From positions 1,922,001 to 1,986,000 of the forward strand of contig NZ_CP015519.1 in NCBI RefSeq assembly GCF_001887775.1: DNA of 64,000 bases, read 5' to 3'. Every line of letters begins with the position of its first letter. The stretch's first letter is position 1. This DNA comes from Syntrophotalea acetylenivorans. GTDB lineage: Bacteria; Desulfobacterota; Desulfuromonadia; Desulfuromonadales; Syntrophotaleaceae. The notes below the pieces were generated by a model. That model was not told the DNA's origin. It ran no database searches and worked only from the letters and a program-made list of their open reading frames with translations. Both the position numbers and the translations under genes were made by a program. Below, piece by piece: positions 53,947-61,835 of this stretch.

Positions 53947-55047
53947 TCAATCAGTCCCCAGAGCATCCCGGACTCGCGTTAAATAATCCTGCCCGATCTT
54001 TTGCGCCCAACTATCGTAGACCGGCTGCGAAAGCTTGATGAGTTGCTGACGATCGGCCGGGGCAAGTTGAAAGACCTGAACCCCGCGATTTTGTGCTGCG
54101 ACAAGCTCCTGTTCCTGCTGATCCCGGGTCAGAGCCCGTGCCTTGGCGCTTTCTTCTTTGATGGCCTGCAACAGGATGGCTTGCAGATCGTCCGGCAAAC
54201 CTTCCAGCCAGCGTTTATTGAGCAAATGGATATAGAGTCCTTGAGCATAGTCGAGCCGGGTGAAATTATTGGCGAAGTTGAACTTTTTGGTGATACTGCA
54301 AACGATAGGAGTATGGTCGAGACCGGTGACCACACCGGTTTGCAGAGCCTGAGGCACATCGGGCCAGGGCATAACCGTAAATTTAAGATCCCAAGCCTTG
54401 TAACTGTCGATATTTACCGGCGCCTGAGCTACTCGAAAATTGACCCGCCGAGCCTCTTCAAGAGTTCGAACCGGCTCCTTGGTAGCCCAGCCATAGGTGC
54501 CGTATCCGGTAAAGTCCACCGCAAGGATACCCTGTCCGGCAGCAGCATCGCGGAAATCATCGAATAATGCAGGGGTATTTCGGAAAGTTTCAAGTTTTTC
54601 AAAGCTGTCGACGACAAAGGGCAAATTCACCACGCCGAGCTTGTCGGCTACGTTAACGGCCGCTACAGACGAACAGAGCATGCCTTGCACCGCACCAAGT
54701 TTGAGCTTCTTGATGACATCTTTTTCCCCTCCCAGTTGGGCCATGGGGCGAAAGTCGACGTACAAACGACCGCCAGAGCGCTTCCAGACCTTGTCGCGGA
54801 TATGGTAACCGACGGCAATCCCCTCAATGGCCGGGTGGTCGACATTGGAAAGGATATAGGTATAGTCAGCTCCCTTCGGATCAAAAGAGGGTTGCCAGGC
54901 CGCCAAGGGGTCTTTCGCTACTTCCTTCGCCGCCGGTGGCGCTTCCTGTTTAGCCGACAGATCCGTTTCTTGCTTGCAGCCTGTCAAACCGCACAACACC
55001 ACCAACAATCCCAGCCCCACCATCAACATCTGCCGAAAGCACTTCAT
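53947..55047 (-). CDS. TRAP solute-binding protein DctP, lipoprotein (paralogue 2)
   Basis: 366 aa from ATG 55047 with strong RBS GGAGGTGGGA. Lipobox in GLLVVLCGLTG|C. It is collinear with the next dctP through its whole length with long identical blocks (LAAWQPSFDP, HPAIEGIAVGY, SGGRLYVDFRPMAQLG, PVRTLEEARRVNFRVAQAPVN, DVPQALQTGVVTGLDHTPIVC). Differences cluster around the C-terminal helices. No second permease is present, so both binding proteins may serve DctQM, or this one may have another role. It starts the transcript, divergent from tatD. Confidence 0.92.
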   Translation of the reverse strand: MKCFRQMLMVGLGLLVVLCGLTGCKQETDLSAKQEAPPAAKEVAKDPLAAWQPSFDPKGADYTYILSNVDHPAIEGIAVGYHIRDKVWKRSGGRLYVDFRPMAQLGGEKDVIKKLKLGAVQGMLCSSVAAVNVADKLGVVNLPFVVDSFEKLETFRNTPALFDDFRDAAAGQGILAVDFTGYGTYGWATKEPVRTLEEARRVNFRVAQAPVNIDSYKAWDLKFTVMPWPDVPQALQTGVVTGLDHTPIVCSITKKFNFANNFTRLDYAQGLYIHLLNKRWLEGLPDDLQAILLQAIKEESAKARALTRDQQEQELVAAQNRGVQVFQLAPADRQQLIKLSQPVYDSWAQKIGQDYLTRVRDALGTD

Positions 55048-55192
55048 TCCCACCTCCATCGATTTAAGTACAACTATTGCCACGTCATTGTGGAACAGCG
55101 CCTGGCAGCATAAAACAGCCGCCGTTATCCAGTAAAGAACATTTCATCTTTGCTTGCTGCAACCACCACCCAAGTTCGACACCACAGGGCCT

Positions 55193-56023
55193 ATGCGCAG
55201 CTTCCTTCTGTTTAATAGCTATGCTAGCATGGGCTCTATGCAAGCCCATCGCGAGGATTTTTTCGACACCCATGTGCATCTCGACCGCCTGCCTGACGAG
55301 CTCGATCCGGCCACAGAGATCGGCTGTGCCCAGCGAAAAGGCATCGGTCGTTTTCTGCTGCCCGGCATCGAGCCGCAAAACTGGCCGGGGTTACTGGAAA
55401 TAGCCACTACCCTTCCCGGCTGCCTGACGGCTCCCGGGGTTCACCCCCTGGCAGCCCACCTGTGGAACGACGACATCGCGAGCCAACTCAGGACGCTGGT
55501 CGACCGGCCACAGGTAGTCGCCATCGGGGAGATCGGCCTCGACGGCCACCTTGAGCACCCGGTGGCCGAAATCCAGGAACAGGCCCTGCGCGGCCAGTTG
55601 CGCCTGGCCCGGCAGGCTGGACTTCCGGTGCTGCTGCACTGCCGAAAGGCCAACGGCAGGCTGCTGGATATTCTGCGCCAAGAACAGGCAGCCGATTATG
55701 GCGGCATCTGGCACGCCTTTTCCGGCAGTCAGGAAACTGCCCTTGCCGCTATTAAATTAAATTTTGCCATCGCCTTCGGCGGCCCTCTGACCTGGCCCGA
55801 CGCCCGCCGTGGGCCCGAAGTGCTAAAAGCCCTGCCTGCCGAATGGATCGTACTGGAGAGCGACGCGCCGGATCTGGCTCCGCACCCACATCGCGGCGAG
55901 ACGAACAGACCGTCCTATCTCAGCCTGGTTGCCGAACGGGTTGCAAACTTGCGGGGCTGGAGCCTGGCGGAAACTGCTAGCATTACCACGGCCAACGCCT
56001 GCCGGGTACTAAGATTGAAGTGA
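55193..56023 (+). CDS. tatD: TatD-family metal-dependent hydrolase
   Basis: About 276 aa; start uncertain. ATG 55193 follows CAGGG; ATG 55238 (MQAHREDFFDTH) is an alternative closer to the family start. Metal ligands: DTHVHLD (HxH), GEIGLD (Glu), LLHCRK (His), WHAFSGS (His), LESDAPDLAPHPHRGETNRPSY (Asp). 3'-5' DNase/hydrolase family; cytoplasmic. Active-site set is complete. Confidence 0.92.
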   Translation: MRSFLLFNSYASMGSMQAHREDFFDTHVHLDRLPDELDPATEIGCAQRKGIGRFLLPGIEPQNWPGLLEIATTLPGCLTAPGVHPLAAHLWNDDIASQLRTLVDRPQVVAIGEIGLDGHLEHPVAEIQEQALRGQLRLARQAGLPVLLHCRKANGRLLDILRQEQAADYGGIWHAFSGSQETALAAIKLNFAIAFGGPLTWPDARRGPEVLKALPAEWIVLESDAPDLAPHPHRGETNRPSYLSLVAERVANLRGWSLAETASITTANACRVLRLK

Positions 56024-56075
56024 GCGCATTGTTTGTCGATAATCTTAACCCTGCCAGGAGGCATAAGACCTTAAG

Positions 56076-56192
56076 GCAACAAGCCTTACACCACGAAGGA
56101 CACGAAGATCACGAAGGAACCCAGCCCCGTCAATAGGCAGGTTGGGCCCTCTTCGTGTACTTCGTGCTCTTCGTGGTAAGAATGCCTTGTTT
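56076..56192. repeat. Inverted CACGAAG heptad repeat, copy B
   Basis: Left arm ACCACGAAGGACACGAAG plus ATCACGAAGG, right arm CTTCGTGTACTTCGTGCTCT then TCGTGGT (to 56177). Outer flanks AACAAGCCTTAC / GTAAGAATGCCTTGTT are also inverted. Fills most of the 287-bp gap between tatD and tcdA. Reading frames through it (DLRVLRGV and similar) are not genes. Confidence 0.85.
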
Positions 56193-56310
56193 TTAACAAA
56201 CTGATCGCTAGACTTTCGCAAGAGCTTAAGGCCTATACATTCCAAGCAATTTCCGCAATACAGCAAGATTTCGATAGTATTAATCCACACAAGGAGCCAG
56301 CTTTACAGAT

Positions 56311-57054
56311 ATGGAACATCACCGCTTTGAACGTCTAGAACTGCTGGTCGGCAGCGACGGCCTGCAACGGTTAAAAAATGCCTCCGTGGCCGTAGTCGGG
56401 GTCGGAGGGGTCGGCAGCTACACCGTCGAGGCCCTGGCCCGGGCCGGCATCGGCCGTCTCACTTTGATCGATTTCGACCGTATTGCCCTCAGCAACATCA
56501 ATCGCCAGATCCATGCCCTGGAGCAGACCGTCGGCCAAACCAAGGTGGAAGCTATGGCAAAGCGCTGCCTGTCTATTAATCCGGAAATCGAAGTTCGGCC
56601 CATCGAGGCCTTTTTCAGCGCCGACACCTCTGCCGAACTGCTGGACGGCGGCTACGACTACCTGTGCGACTGCATCGACAGCATTACCGCCAAGCTGCAC
56701 CTGATTGAAAGCTGCATGAACAGTTCCATCCCCGTCATCTCGGCCATGGGCGCAGCCAACAAGCTCGACCCTACCCTGATCCGGGTCGGCGACCTGGCCC
56801 GCACCCAGAAGTGCCGCATGGCGCGCATCATGCGCAAAGAACTGGGCCGAAGGGGCATCCGCCGGGGGGTGAAGGTGGTCTACTCCCTGGAAGAATTCCG
56901 TCCCCTCGCCGCAGAGATGCCGCAAGGGGATGGCACAGACGACGACCATCGGCCACGCGTCACCCTCGGCAGCTCTTCCTACATTCCGCCCATATTCGGC
57001 CTGACCATGGCCGGCGAAGTGATTCAAGAACTGCTCGGCGGGGATCAGACGTGA
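56311..57054 (+). CDS. tcdA: tRNA threonylcarbamoyladenosine dehydratase TcdA (ThiF/MoeB/HesA family)
   Basis: 247 aa, ATG 56311. Rossmann ATP site VAVVGVGGVGSYTVEALARAGIG, Asp-containing LTLIDFDRIALSNINRQ, adenylation-related Lys/Arg (HALEQTVGQTKVEAM), CDCIDSITAKLHLI. Cyclises t6A37 to ct6A on ANN-decoding tRNAs. Size and C-terminal block (SSSYIPPIFGLTMAGEVI) are those of TcdA/CsdL rather than of MoeB. Overlaps the next gene by four bases (GTGA). Confidence 0.93.
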   Translation: MEHHRFERLELLVGSDGLQRLKNASVAVVGVGGVGSYTVEALARAGIGRLTLIDFDRIALSNINRQIHALEQTVGQTKVEAMAKRCLSINPEIEVRPIEAFFSADTSAELLDGGYDYLCDCIDSITAKLHLIESCMNSSIPVISAMGAANKLDPTLIRVGDLARTQKCRMARIMRKELGRRGIRRGVKVVYSLEEFRPLAAEMPQGDGTDDDHRPRVTLGSSSYIPPIFGLTMAGEVIQELLGGDQT

Positions 57055-57806
57055 CCGCCACCTTTGCCTGGCAATGCGGATTTCTGGCGTTGATAGGCCT
57101 GCTGGCCGGATTCATCAATGTTCTGGCCGGCGGGGGTTCCTTGTTGACCCTGCCGACGTTGATCTTTCTCGGCCTGCCCGCGGCCACCGCCAACGGCACC
57201 AACCGCATTGCTATTCTCAGCCAGAACATCTTTGCCGCCTCCTCCTTTCGTCGTCACGGCGTACTTCCTCTTCGCCTCGCCCTGCTCTGCACCGTCCCGG
57301 CCCTGGCAGGCAGTTATTTTGGCGCCAACCTGGCCATAACCATCGACGAGCAACTCTTCCAGCGCCTGCTGGCCGTCATCATGATCGGTGTCCTGGTTTT
57401 TAACACCCTCGACCCCATGAAACGCTGGCGCTGCGCAGAGCTACATCTCAATCGCTGGCGCATTGCCGCATTGCTGCTCTGTTTTTTTGCCATCGGCGTT
57501 TATGGCGGTTTCGTTCAGGCCGGTGTGGGCTTTCTGATCATCAGCGCCCTGCTGGCCCAAGGCCTTGACCTGGTACGAATCAATGCGATCAAGGTATTCG
57601 TTGTCGGCATTTTCACTCTCGTCGCCCTGGCGGTCTTCATTCAACACCAGCAAGTCAACTTCGGTCTTGGTCTGGCCCTGGCCGCCGGAAACTCCATCGG
57701 CGGCACCATCGCCACCCGCATGGCGATAAACAAAGGGCACGATTGGATTAAAAATGTCGTCTCCCTTACCATCTTATGCTTTGCCATCAAACTACTGCTT
57801 GCCTAA
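57051..57806 (+). CDS. TauE/SafE (TSUP) family membrane permease
   Basis: 251 aa from GTG 57051, overlapping the tcdA stop. Two repeated halves of four helices: FLALIGLLAGFINVLAGGGSLLTLPTLIFLGLP and YGGFVQAGVGFLIISALLAQGLDL with the N-terminal LAGGGSL and ATANGTNR motifs of TSUP. Carries sulfite, sulfoacetate, acetate or related anions in known members; substrate here is unknown. A longer in-frame reading on the same strand runs antisense-like through tcdA and is not coding. Confidence 0.92.
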   Translation: MTATFAWQCGFLALIGLLAGFINVLAGGGSLLTLPTLIFLGLPAATANGTNRIAILSQNIFAASSFRRHGVLPLRLALLCTVPALAGSYFGANLAITIDEQLFQRLLAVIMIGVLVFNTLDPMKRWRCAELHLNRWRIAALLLCFFAIGVYGGFVQAGVGFLIISALLAQGLDLVRINAIKVFVVGIFTLVALAVFIQHQQVNFGLGLALAAGNSIGGTIATRMAINKGHDWIKNVVSLTILCFAIKLLLA

Positions 57807-58366
57807 TTCGTTCAGCACCCTTCAAATTCACTCGTAAAAACAAGGCAGTAACAAAAAATTATTCCCCACCGACCTTTGCATTCCCAACATCTCTGGTATA
57901 ATCGACAACAATTTGACCAATCGACACTTACGACCGCCAAAAAACTATAATCTTTTTTAGAACGATATTTGATATTTTTCACCAAACAGGGGAGCGCAGC
58001 TCAAACCATTCCCTCCAGGTGACATTGGGGACAAATATCAAAACCGTGAAACACCCGGAAAAACACTGAAGAAAAAAACATCCTGTCAACCAAGAGGAAG
58101 GGGCATAGCCAATAATTTTAAACCCTTCCACCCCTTGCCGGATGACACCTGTTGATATCCGGCGTACTGACATTGGCCCCTGGACATACCGGAGACAGCA
58201 TAACAACTGTTCTATTTTGGCGCTTTTTGTATTTTTTGCGCACATTTTGCACCAGCAGCCTTTTTGAAAAACATGGAACTTTGGCGTCTTTTTGACAAAA
58301 TACCCTAGGGTTTCAAGTAGATATGCCCATTGCAACAATTCTGGGCACATGGCACCGAAATTGCCC

Positions 58367-58395
58367 TTGTTAAAACAGCTGTTTATTTATAAAAT
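58367..58395 (+). promoter_or_regulatory. Candidate promoter of the porin gene
   Basis: TTGTTA - 17 bp - TAAAAT. The spacer contains AACAGCTGTTT, a small perfect palindrome (58375-58385) that could be an operator. Confidence 0.4.
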
Positions 58396-58413
58396 GCAAA
58401 GCAATCTTTTCCC

Positions 58414-58424
58414 GAAAGGAGGTG
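58414..58424 (+). promoter_or_regulatory. Orphan perfect Shine-Dalgarno near the predicted mRNA 5' end (STAB-SD-like)
   Basis: GAAAGGAGGTG, complementary to the 16S rRNA 3' end, but no start codon at usable distance follows; the porin ATG is ~300 bases downstream with its own AGGAGG. Only ~12 bases after the expected transcription start. Confidence 0.5.
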
Positions 58425-58726
58425 CGCTACCCAAACAGGCAAACTCCGTAAAATGACCAACCGGTTCCCGTGTCACACCCCGGCCGGGAACCCGCGACTT
58501 TTGGTATGAACTGATCTCGACTAGCTGCCGTACCCGGGAAAAAGATGCCCCCCAAGCTCTTTTTCTGGTAGTTCAGCAGAACAGTTCCCCACCCGAGAGT
58601 CGGCAAAGAGAGAAAAAGATGGAGGTTTTTGGACCGGACTTCGAAAGAAGTTCTGCAGGCGACCCATCCCACCGCTTGCACATTCGACAAACCGTGTATA
58701 TCTATGTAATCAGGAGGCTACACAAG

Positions 58727-59992
58727 ATGAGATTTACTAAGATTTCTGTACTGGCCCTTTTGGCGGCCATGATGTTCTTCGCATCCACCGCATCCGCAGC
58801 CATCGTAATCGGCGGCGCAGACGGCTGGTCCTTCAGCACCGACGGTATGGTTAACCTGTTCGCCACCTATCAGAGCGCCGACGATACCCCTGCCGGTGTC
58901 AATACTGGCTACGCCATTGACCAGGACGGTTTCCGTATCAAAAACGGTTTCTTGCCGAACATCCTGGCCTTCAACATCAAAGCCCCGACCATGAAGGGCC
59001 TGGACATGGGCGCCCGCGTTGGCTTCTACCCCGGGTCCGCCCACGAAAATGGCAAGAACGCCCGTTTCGACAGCCAAATCGACCTGCGTGAAGTCTTCTT
59101 CACCATCGACGGCGACTTCGGTCAATTCATGATCGGTAAAGGCCTGAGCTTGTTCATGGGCCAGAACCTGCTTACCGAGCAAACCCTGATGGGCGCCGGC
59201 CGCCTCGGCACCGCCCTCAACGCCGGACTGGGTGTAACCCTCGGCCGCATCGGCTACGGCTACCTCTACCCCAACTTCAATGCCCAGATTCGCTATACCA
59301 CCCCCGACATGGGCGGTTTTAAGGCAGCTGTTGCCCTCTATGACCCTAGCGTTATCAATGGTGGCGGCGGCGGACAAAATGCCGATGGCACCCTGGTTAC
59401 CACTGTGTCTGCCAGCGAAACCAAACTTCCCCGCGTGGAAGGTGAACTGTCCTACGCCGGTACCTACGGCAACGGCAACACCCTCAAGCTTTACACCAAC
59501 GGCATGTGGCAAGAAGCCGACTTCACTACCGCATTAGCAGATGGCACTGACGACGTCACCGCATGGGGCGTCAGCGGCGGCTTCGTAACCGGCATGGGTG
59601 GATTCGAACTGTCCGGCTCCATATTCACCGGTGAAGCCCTCGGTACTGCCACCATGCTTGACACCGACTCCCTTGACGCAGCCGGCGAAGAACGCGAAAC
59701 CTGGGGCTACATCGCCCAGCTGACCTACACCATGGCCAACGAAGGCAAGACCAAGTTCGGTGTCAGCTACGGCGCCAACGAAATGGACGAAACCGACGCT
59801 GATAAAACCGATCGACTAGATAACGACGCTGCCTTCCTCGAGTCCCAGTCCATGCTGACCTTCATGGTCACCCAGGACATCACCTCCAACCTCAAGCTCG
59901 TAGGCGAAATCAGCTTCTTGGAGCATGAGTGGCAGAACGGCAAAGACTGGAACGCTGAAATGTTCTCCGTCGGCACCTTCTTCCTCTGGTAA
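58727..59992 (+). CDS. Outer-membrane porin
   Basis: 421 aa, ATG 58727 with CAGGAGG upstream. Signal peptide MRFTKISVLALLAAMMFFAS ending ASA|A. Gram-negative porin pattern: GWSFSTDGMVNLFATYQSADD, ARFDSQIDLREVFFTIDGDFGQFMIGKGLSLFMGQN, FNAQIRYTTPDMGGFKAAVALYDP, ELSYAGTYGNGN, TWGYIAQLTYTMANEGKTKFGVSYGAN, ending MFSVGTFFLW (terminal Trp). GC-rich, strongly biased codons suggest high expression. General diffusion porin of Porin_4-like type; selectivity unknown. Confidence 0.9.
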   Translation: MRFTKISVLALLAAMMFFASTASAAIVIGGADGWSFSTDGMVNLFATYQSADDTPAGVNTGYAIDQDGFRIKNGFLPNILAFNIKAPTMKGLDMGARVGFYPGSAHENGKNARFDSQIDLREVFFTIDGDFGQFMIGKGLSLFMGQNLLTEQTLMGAGRLGTALNAGLGVTLGRIGYGYLYPNFNAQIRYTTPDMGGFKAAVALYDPSVINGGGGGQNADGTLVTTVSASETKLPRVEGELSYAGTYGNGNTLKLYTNGMWQEADFTTALADGTDDVTAWGVSGGFVTGMGGFELSGSIFTGEALGTATMLDTDSLDAAGEERETWGYIAQLTYTMANEGKTKFGVSYGANEMDETDADKTDRLDNDAAFLESQSMLTFMVTQDITSNLKLVGEISFLEHEWQNGKDWNAEMFSVGTFFLW

Positions 59993-60117
59993 ACAACACT
60001 GCTGATATTTGAAGCAGAAGGGGACTTGCAAGCAGGAAATCAGCTGTTACCATGAAACCATGCTTACTGTAATTCCGACAGTTTGAATCAAAAGTCTCGA
60101 ACGAAAGGATGACCATC

Positions 60118-60288
60118 ATGCGTAAACTGGTTGCACTGACAACATTGGTTCTGGCCCTCGCGGCATTTGGTTGCACGCCAGCCAAAAAGATGCCCAGCGA
60201 CAAGACCCTGATCAAATGCACGACCTGCGGTGTGGAATTTACCGTAGAGGAAGGCATGAGCGCTTATGAGTCGGCCCACGGACATTAA
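60118..60288 (+). CDS. Small CxxC lipoprotein
   Basis: 56 aa, RBS AAAGGA, ATG 60118. Lipoprotein signal MRKLVALTTLVLALAAFGC with lipobox AAFG|C; mature part TPAKKMPSDKTLIKCTTCGV and more, with a CxxC that may bind metal or be redox active, and C-terminal His residues (SAHGH). Not recognised as a family. 125 bp after the porin and followed by its own terminator; likely a surface or periplasmic accessory protein. Confidence 0.75.
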   Translation: MRKLVALTTLVLALAAFGCTPAKKMPSDKTLIKCTTCGVEFTVEEGMSAYESAHGH

Positions 60289-60314
60289 TAAGGCTGACCT
60301 ATAAGGTGTTTATC

Positions 60315-60343
60315 AAGCGGGCCGGGAAACCGGCCCGCTTTTT
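60315..60343 (+). terminator. Rho-independent terminator
   Basis: Perfect 11-bp stem AAGCGGGCCGG / CCGGCCCGCTT, GAAA tetraloop, T5. Confidence 0.93.
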
Positions 60344-60458
60344 ATGTCGATACCATCCCTGAAATAACCAAAAACTGTTTGACCTGCAACGGGTTCAACC
60401 TTATTATCTTGTAGTTGTCTGATCGCTACCTATTTCAATTCAATCGAAGGAGACCTCA

Positions 60459-61481
60459 ATGGGGCGCAAGGCTGTTTTTGGCAAGTGTAAGGCGCTGTAC
60501 GGGCGCACGATTCTGGCCGCTGTTCTGGCTCTGATCCTTTCTGGCTGCGGAGCCACCCTGCTGGGTGGCAACAAGGCTGAAATCAGCTCTGTTATCTGGA
60601 AGCACCGCGACCAATTTGTACGCATTGAATCTCAAGACCGCGGCAATACCACGCCCCCTGCCAATGATCACCCGGCGAATCTCTCCACCGAACAAATTCA
60701 GAACATGCTCGGCTCGCTGAATGTGCAATTTGAGGGCAATGAAAAGCCAGTGTCAGTCTTCACCTTCAAGGAACTGGAGATTCTGGGCGAAGCTATTAGT
60801 AGTGGCCTGGCCCAGGCCGGTCCCCGCGAAGATGTGACCTTCGCCATTACCGGCATTCACCGTGATTTTATCTCTTTCAACTCAGACCGTGCCGTCTCCA
60901 CCTATCGCGTCTTTGTTGAAAATGGTCAGTTCAACCTGATTATCGGCACCCTGCATGAAGAGTACATTGAAAACACCGAACGCCGCCTGTACCCCCTCGT
61001 CCCCGGAACTCGTAAATACACTCCGCCGAATCCTCGAAGAATAATCAAGACCTGGCAGGTAATGCCCGAGGCGGGCCTGGAAACAAAAACCATCGACGGC
61101 CGCGAGCGCCACGACTGGCTGGTACTGAATACCGACCCGGAACTCTGGAAATCCGCCATGGCTGAGAAAAAGGAAGCCAAGGAAACCGCCAAGGAAGCCT
61201 TCCGCGAAGCCAGCCAAGTACGAGAAGAAAGCGCACAGCTTGAAGTTGAACAACAGAAGCTGCGTAGCGAATTGCAGGAAATGAAGCAAACCATCGAGCA
61301 GATGAAGCAGGCTCCCGCAGCCAGCGCACCTGCCCCTGTTGCCGCCCCTGCACCTGCCGCACCGGCCGGTATAGATAAGATCGAGCAGCGCCTGCAGATT
61401 CTGCAGCGACTGAAGTCCAAGGGCCTGATCAACGAGCAGGAATTCCGCGCCAAGAAGCAGGAAATCCTCGACAGCATCTGA
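60459..61481 (+). CDS. Lipoprotein with coiled coil and C-terminal SHOCT domain
   Basis: 340 aa, ATG 60459 (GAAGGAG upstream). Signal with lipobox LALILSG|C at ~30. Residues 40-225 form a mixed domain of unknown family (SSVIWKHRDQFVRIESQD, FTFKELEILGEAISSGLAQAG, FAITGIHRDFISFNSDRAVSTYRVFV). Residues ~225-285 are a Glu/Lys/Gln coiled coil; then a Pro/Ala hinge (APAPVAAPAPAAPAG) and a SHOCT domain (IEQRLQILQRLKSKGLINEQEFRAKKQEIL). SHOCT domains are short C-terminal helical pairs thought to mediate oligomerisation. Function unknown; monocistronic between two terminators. Confidence 0.85.
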   Translation: MGRKAVFGKCKALYGRTILAAVLALILSGCGATLLGGNKAEISSVIWKHRDQFVRIESQDRGNTTPPANDHPANLSTEQIQNMLGSLNVQFEGNEKPVSVFTFKELEILGEAISSGLAQAGPREDVTFAITGIHRDFISFNSDRAVSTYRVFVENGQFNLIIGTLHEEYIENTERRLYPLVPGTRKYTPPNPRRIIKTWQVMPEAGLETKTIDGRERHDWLVLNTDPELWKSAMAEKKEAKETAKEAFREASQVREESAQLEVEQQKLRSELQEMKQTIEQMKQAPAASAPAPVAAPAPAAPAGIDKIEQRLQILQRLKSKGLINEQEFRAKKQEILDSI

Positions 61482-61510
61482 TCGTCTTCATCGAGCAATT
61501 GAGATCAAGG

Positions 61511-61534
61511 AAAAGGGGGCTTTTGCCCCCTTTT
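61511..61534 (+). terminator. Rho-independent terminator
   Basis: AAAAGGGGGC TTTT GCCCCCTTTT: 10-bp perfect stem with the terminal T's in the stem. Confidence 0.9.
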
Positions 61535-61616
61535 CTGTATTAAACTTGTCTTGTCCTGCACCGATCTTAAGTTTCCTCAATCCTTCGAAAGCCGGCGAAC
61601 TGATGCAATTGGACTA

Positions 61617-61733
61617 TCAAATTGAATTTTTACCACGAAGATCACGAAGTCCACGAAGGACAAAACCATAAGGGCTTGTTTTGTTGGCACTTCTTCGTGA
61701 TCTTCGTGTCCTTCGTGGTTCAAGCTTTTAGAT
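61617..61733. repeat. Inverted CACGAAG heptad repeat, copy C
   Basis: Left arm ACCACGAAGATCACGAAG plus TCCACGAAGG; right arm CTTCGTGATCTTCGTGTCCT, TCGTGGT. Flanks TCAAATTGAATTTTTACCAC and CGTGGTTCAAGCTTTTAG match copy A at 20843-20970 in the same orientation. Fills the gap between the SHOCT lipoprotein and ubiD. Confidence 0.85.
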
Positions 61734-61835
61734 TCAGCTTTTTTGCCACAAGGGCCTAAAAGCACAAAAAGGTCGAAGAGGAAATCTAATCGTTCTCCGC
61801 GGTAAATTGCCTAGACCTTCAACAGGAATCAACCC

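Larger units (their letters stand above)
57807..58726 (+). promoter_or_regulatory. Long intergenic region and leader of the porin gene
   Basis: 920 bp without a gene. Best promoter: TTGTTA (58367-58372), 17 bp, TAAAAT (58390-58395), implying a ~325-base 5' leader. In the leader: an orphan GAAAGGAGG (58414-58422, see separate feature), a perfect 8-bp hairpin GGTTCCCG / CGGGAACC (58463-58492), and GAAAAAGA / TCTTTTTC (58538-58565, GC-only loop CCCCCC) that may act as attenuator. A short 18-codon frame (58453-58509, MTNRFPCHTPAGNPRLLV) has no RBS. I matched no known riboswitch core. 57807-58300 is AT-rich with nothing recognisable. Confidence 0.5.

Noticed and set aside
58415-58560. c-di-GMP (GEMM) or cobalamin riboswitch upstream of the porin
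   Set aside because: GCAAAC and GGTAC-like fragments occur but the core GGGACGCAAAGCC-type and B12-box blocks are missing.
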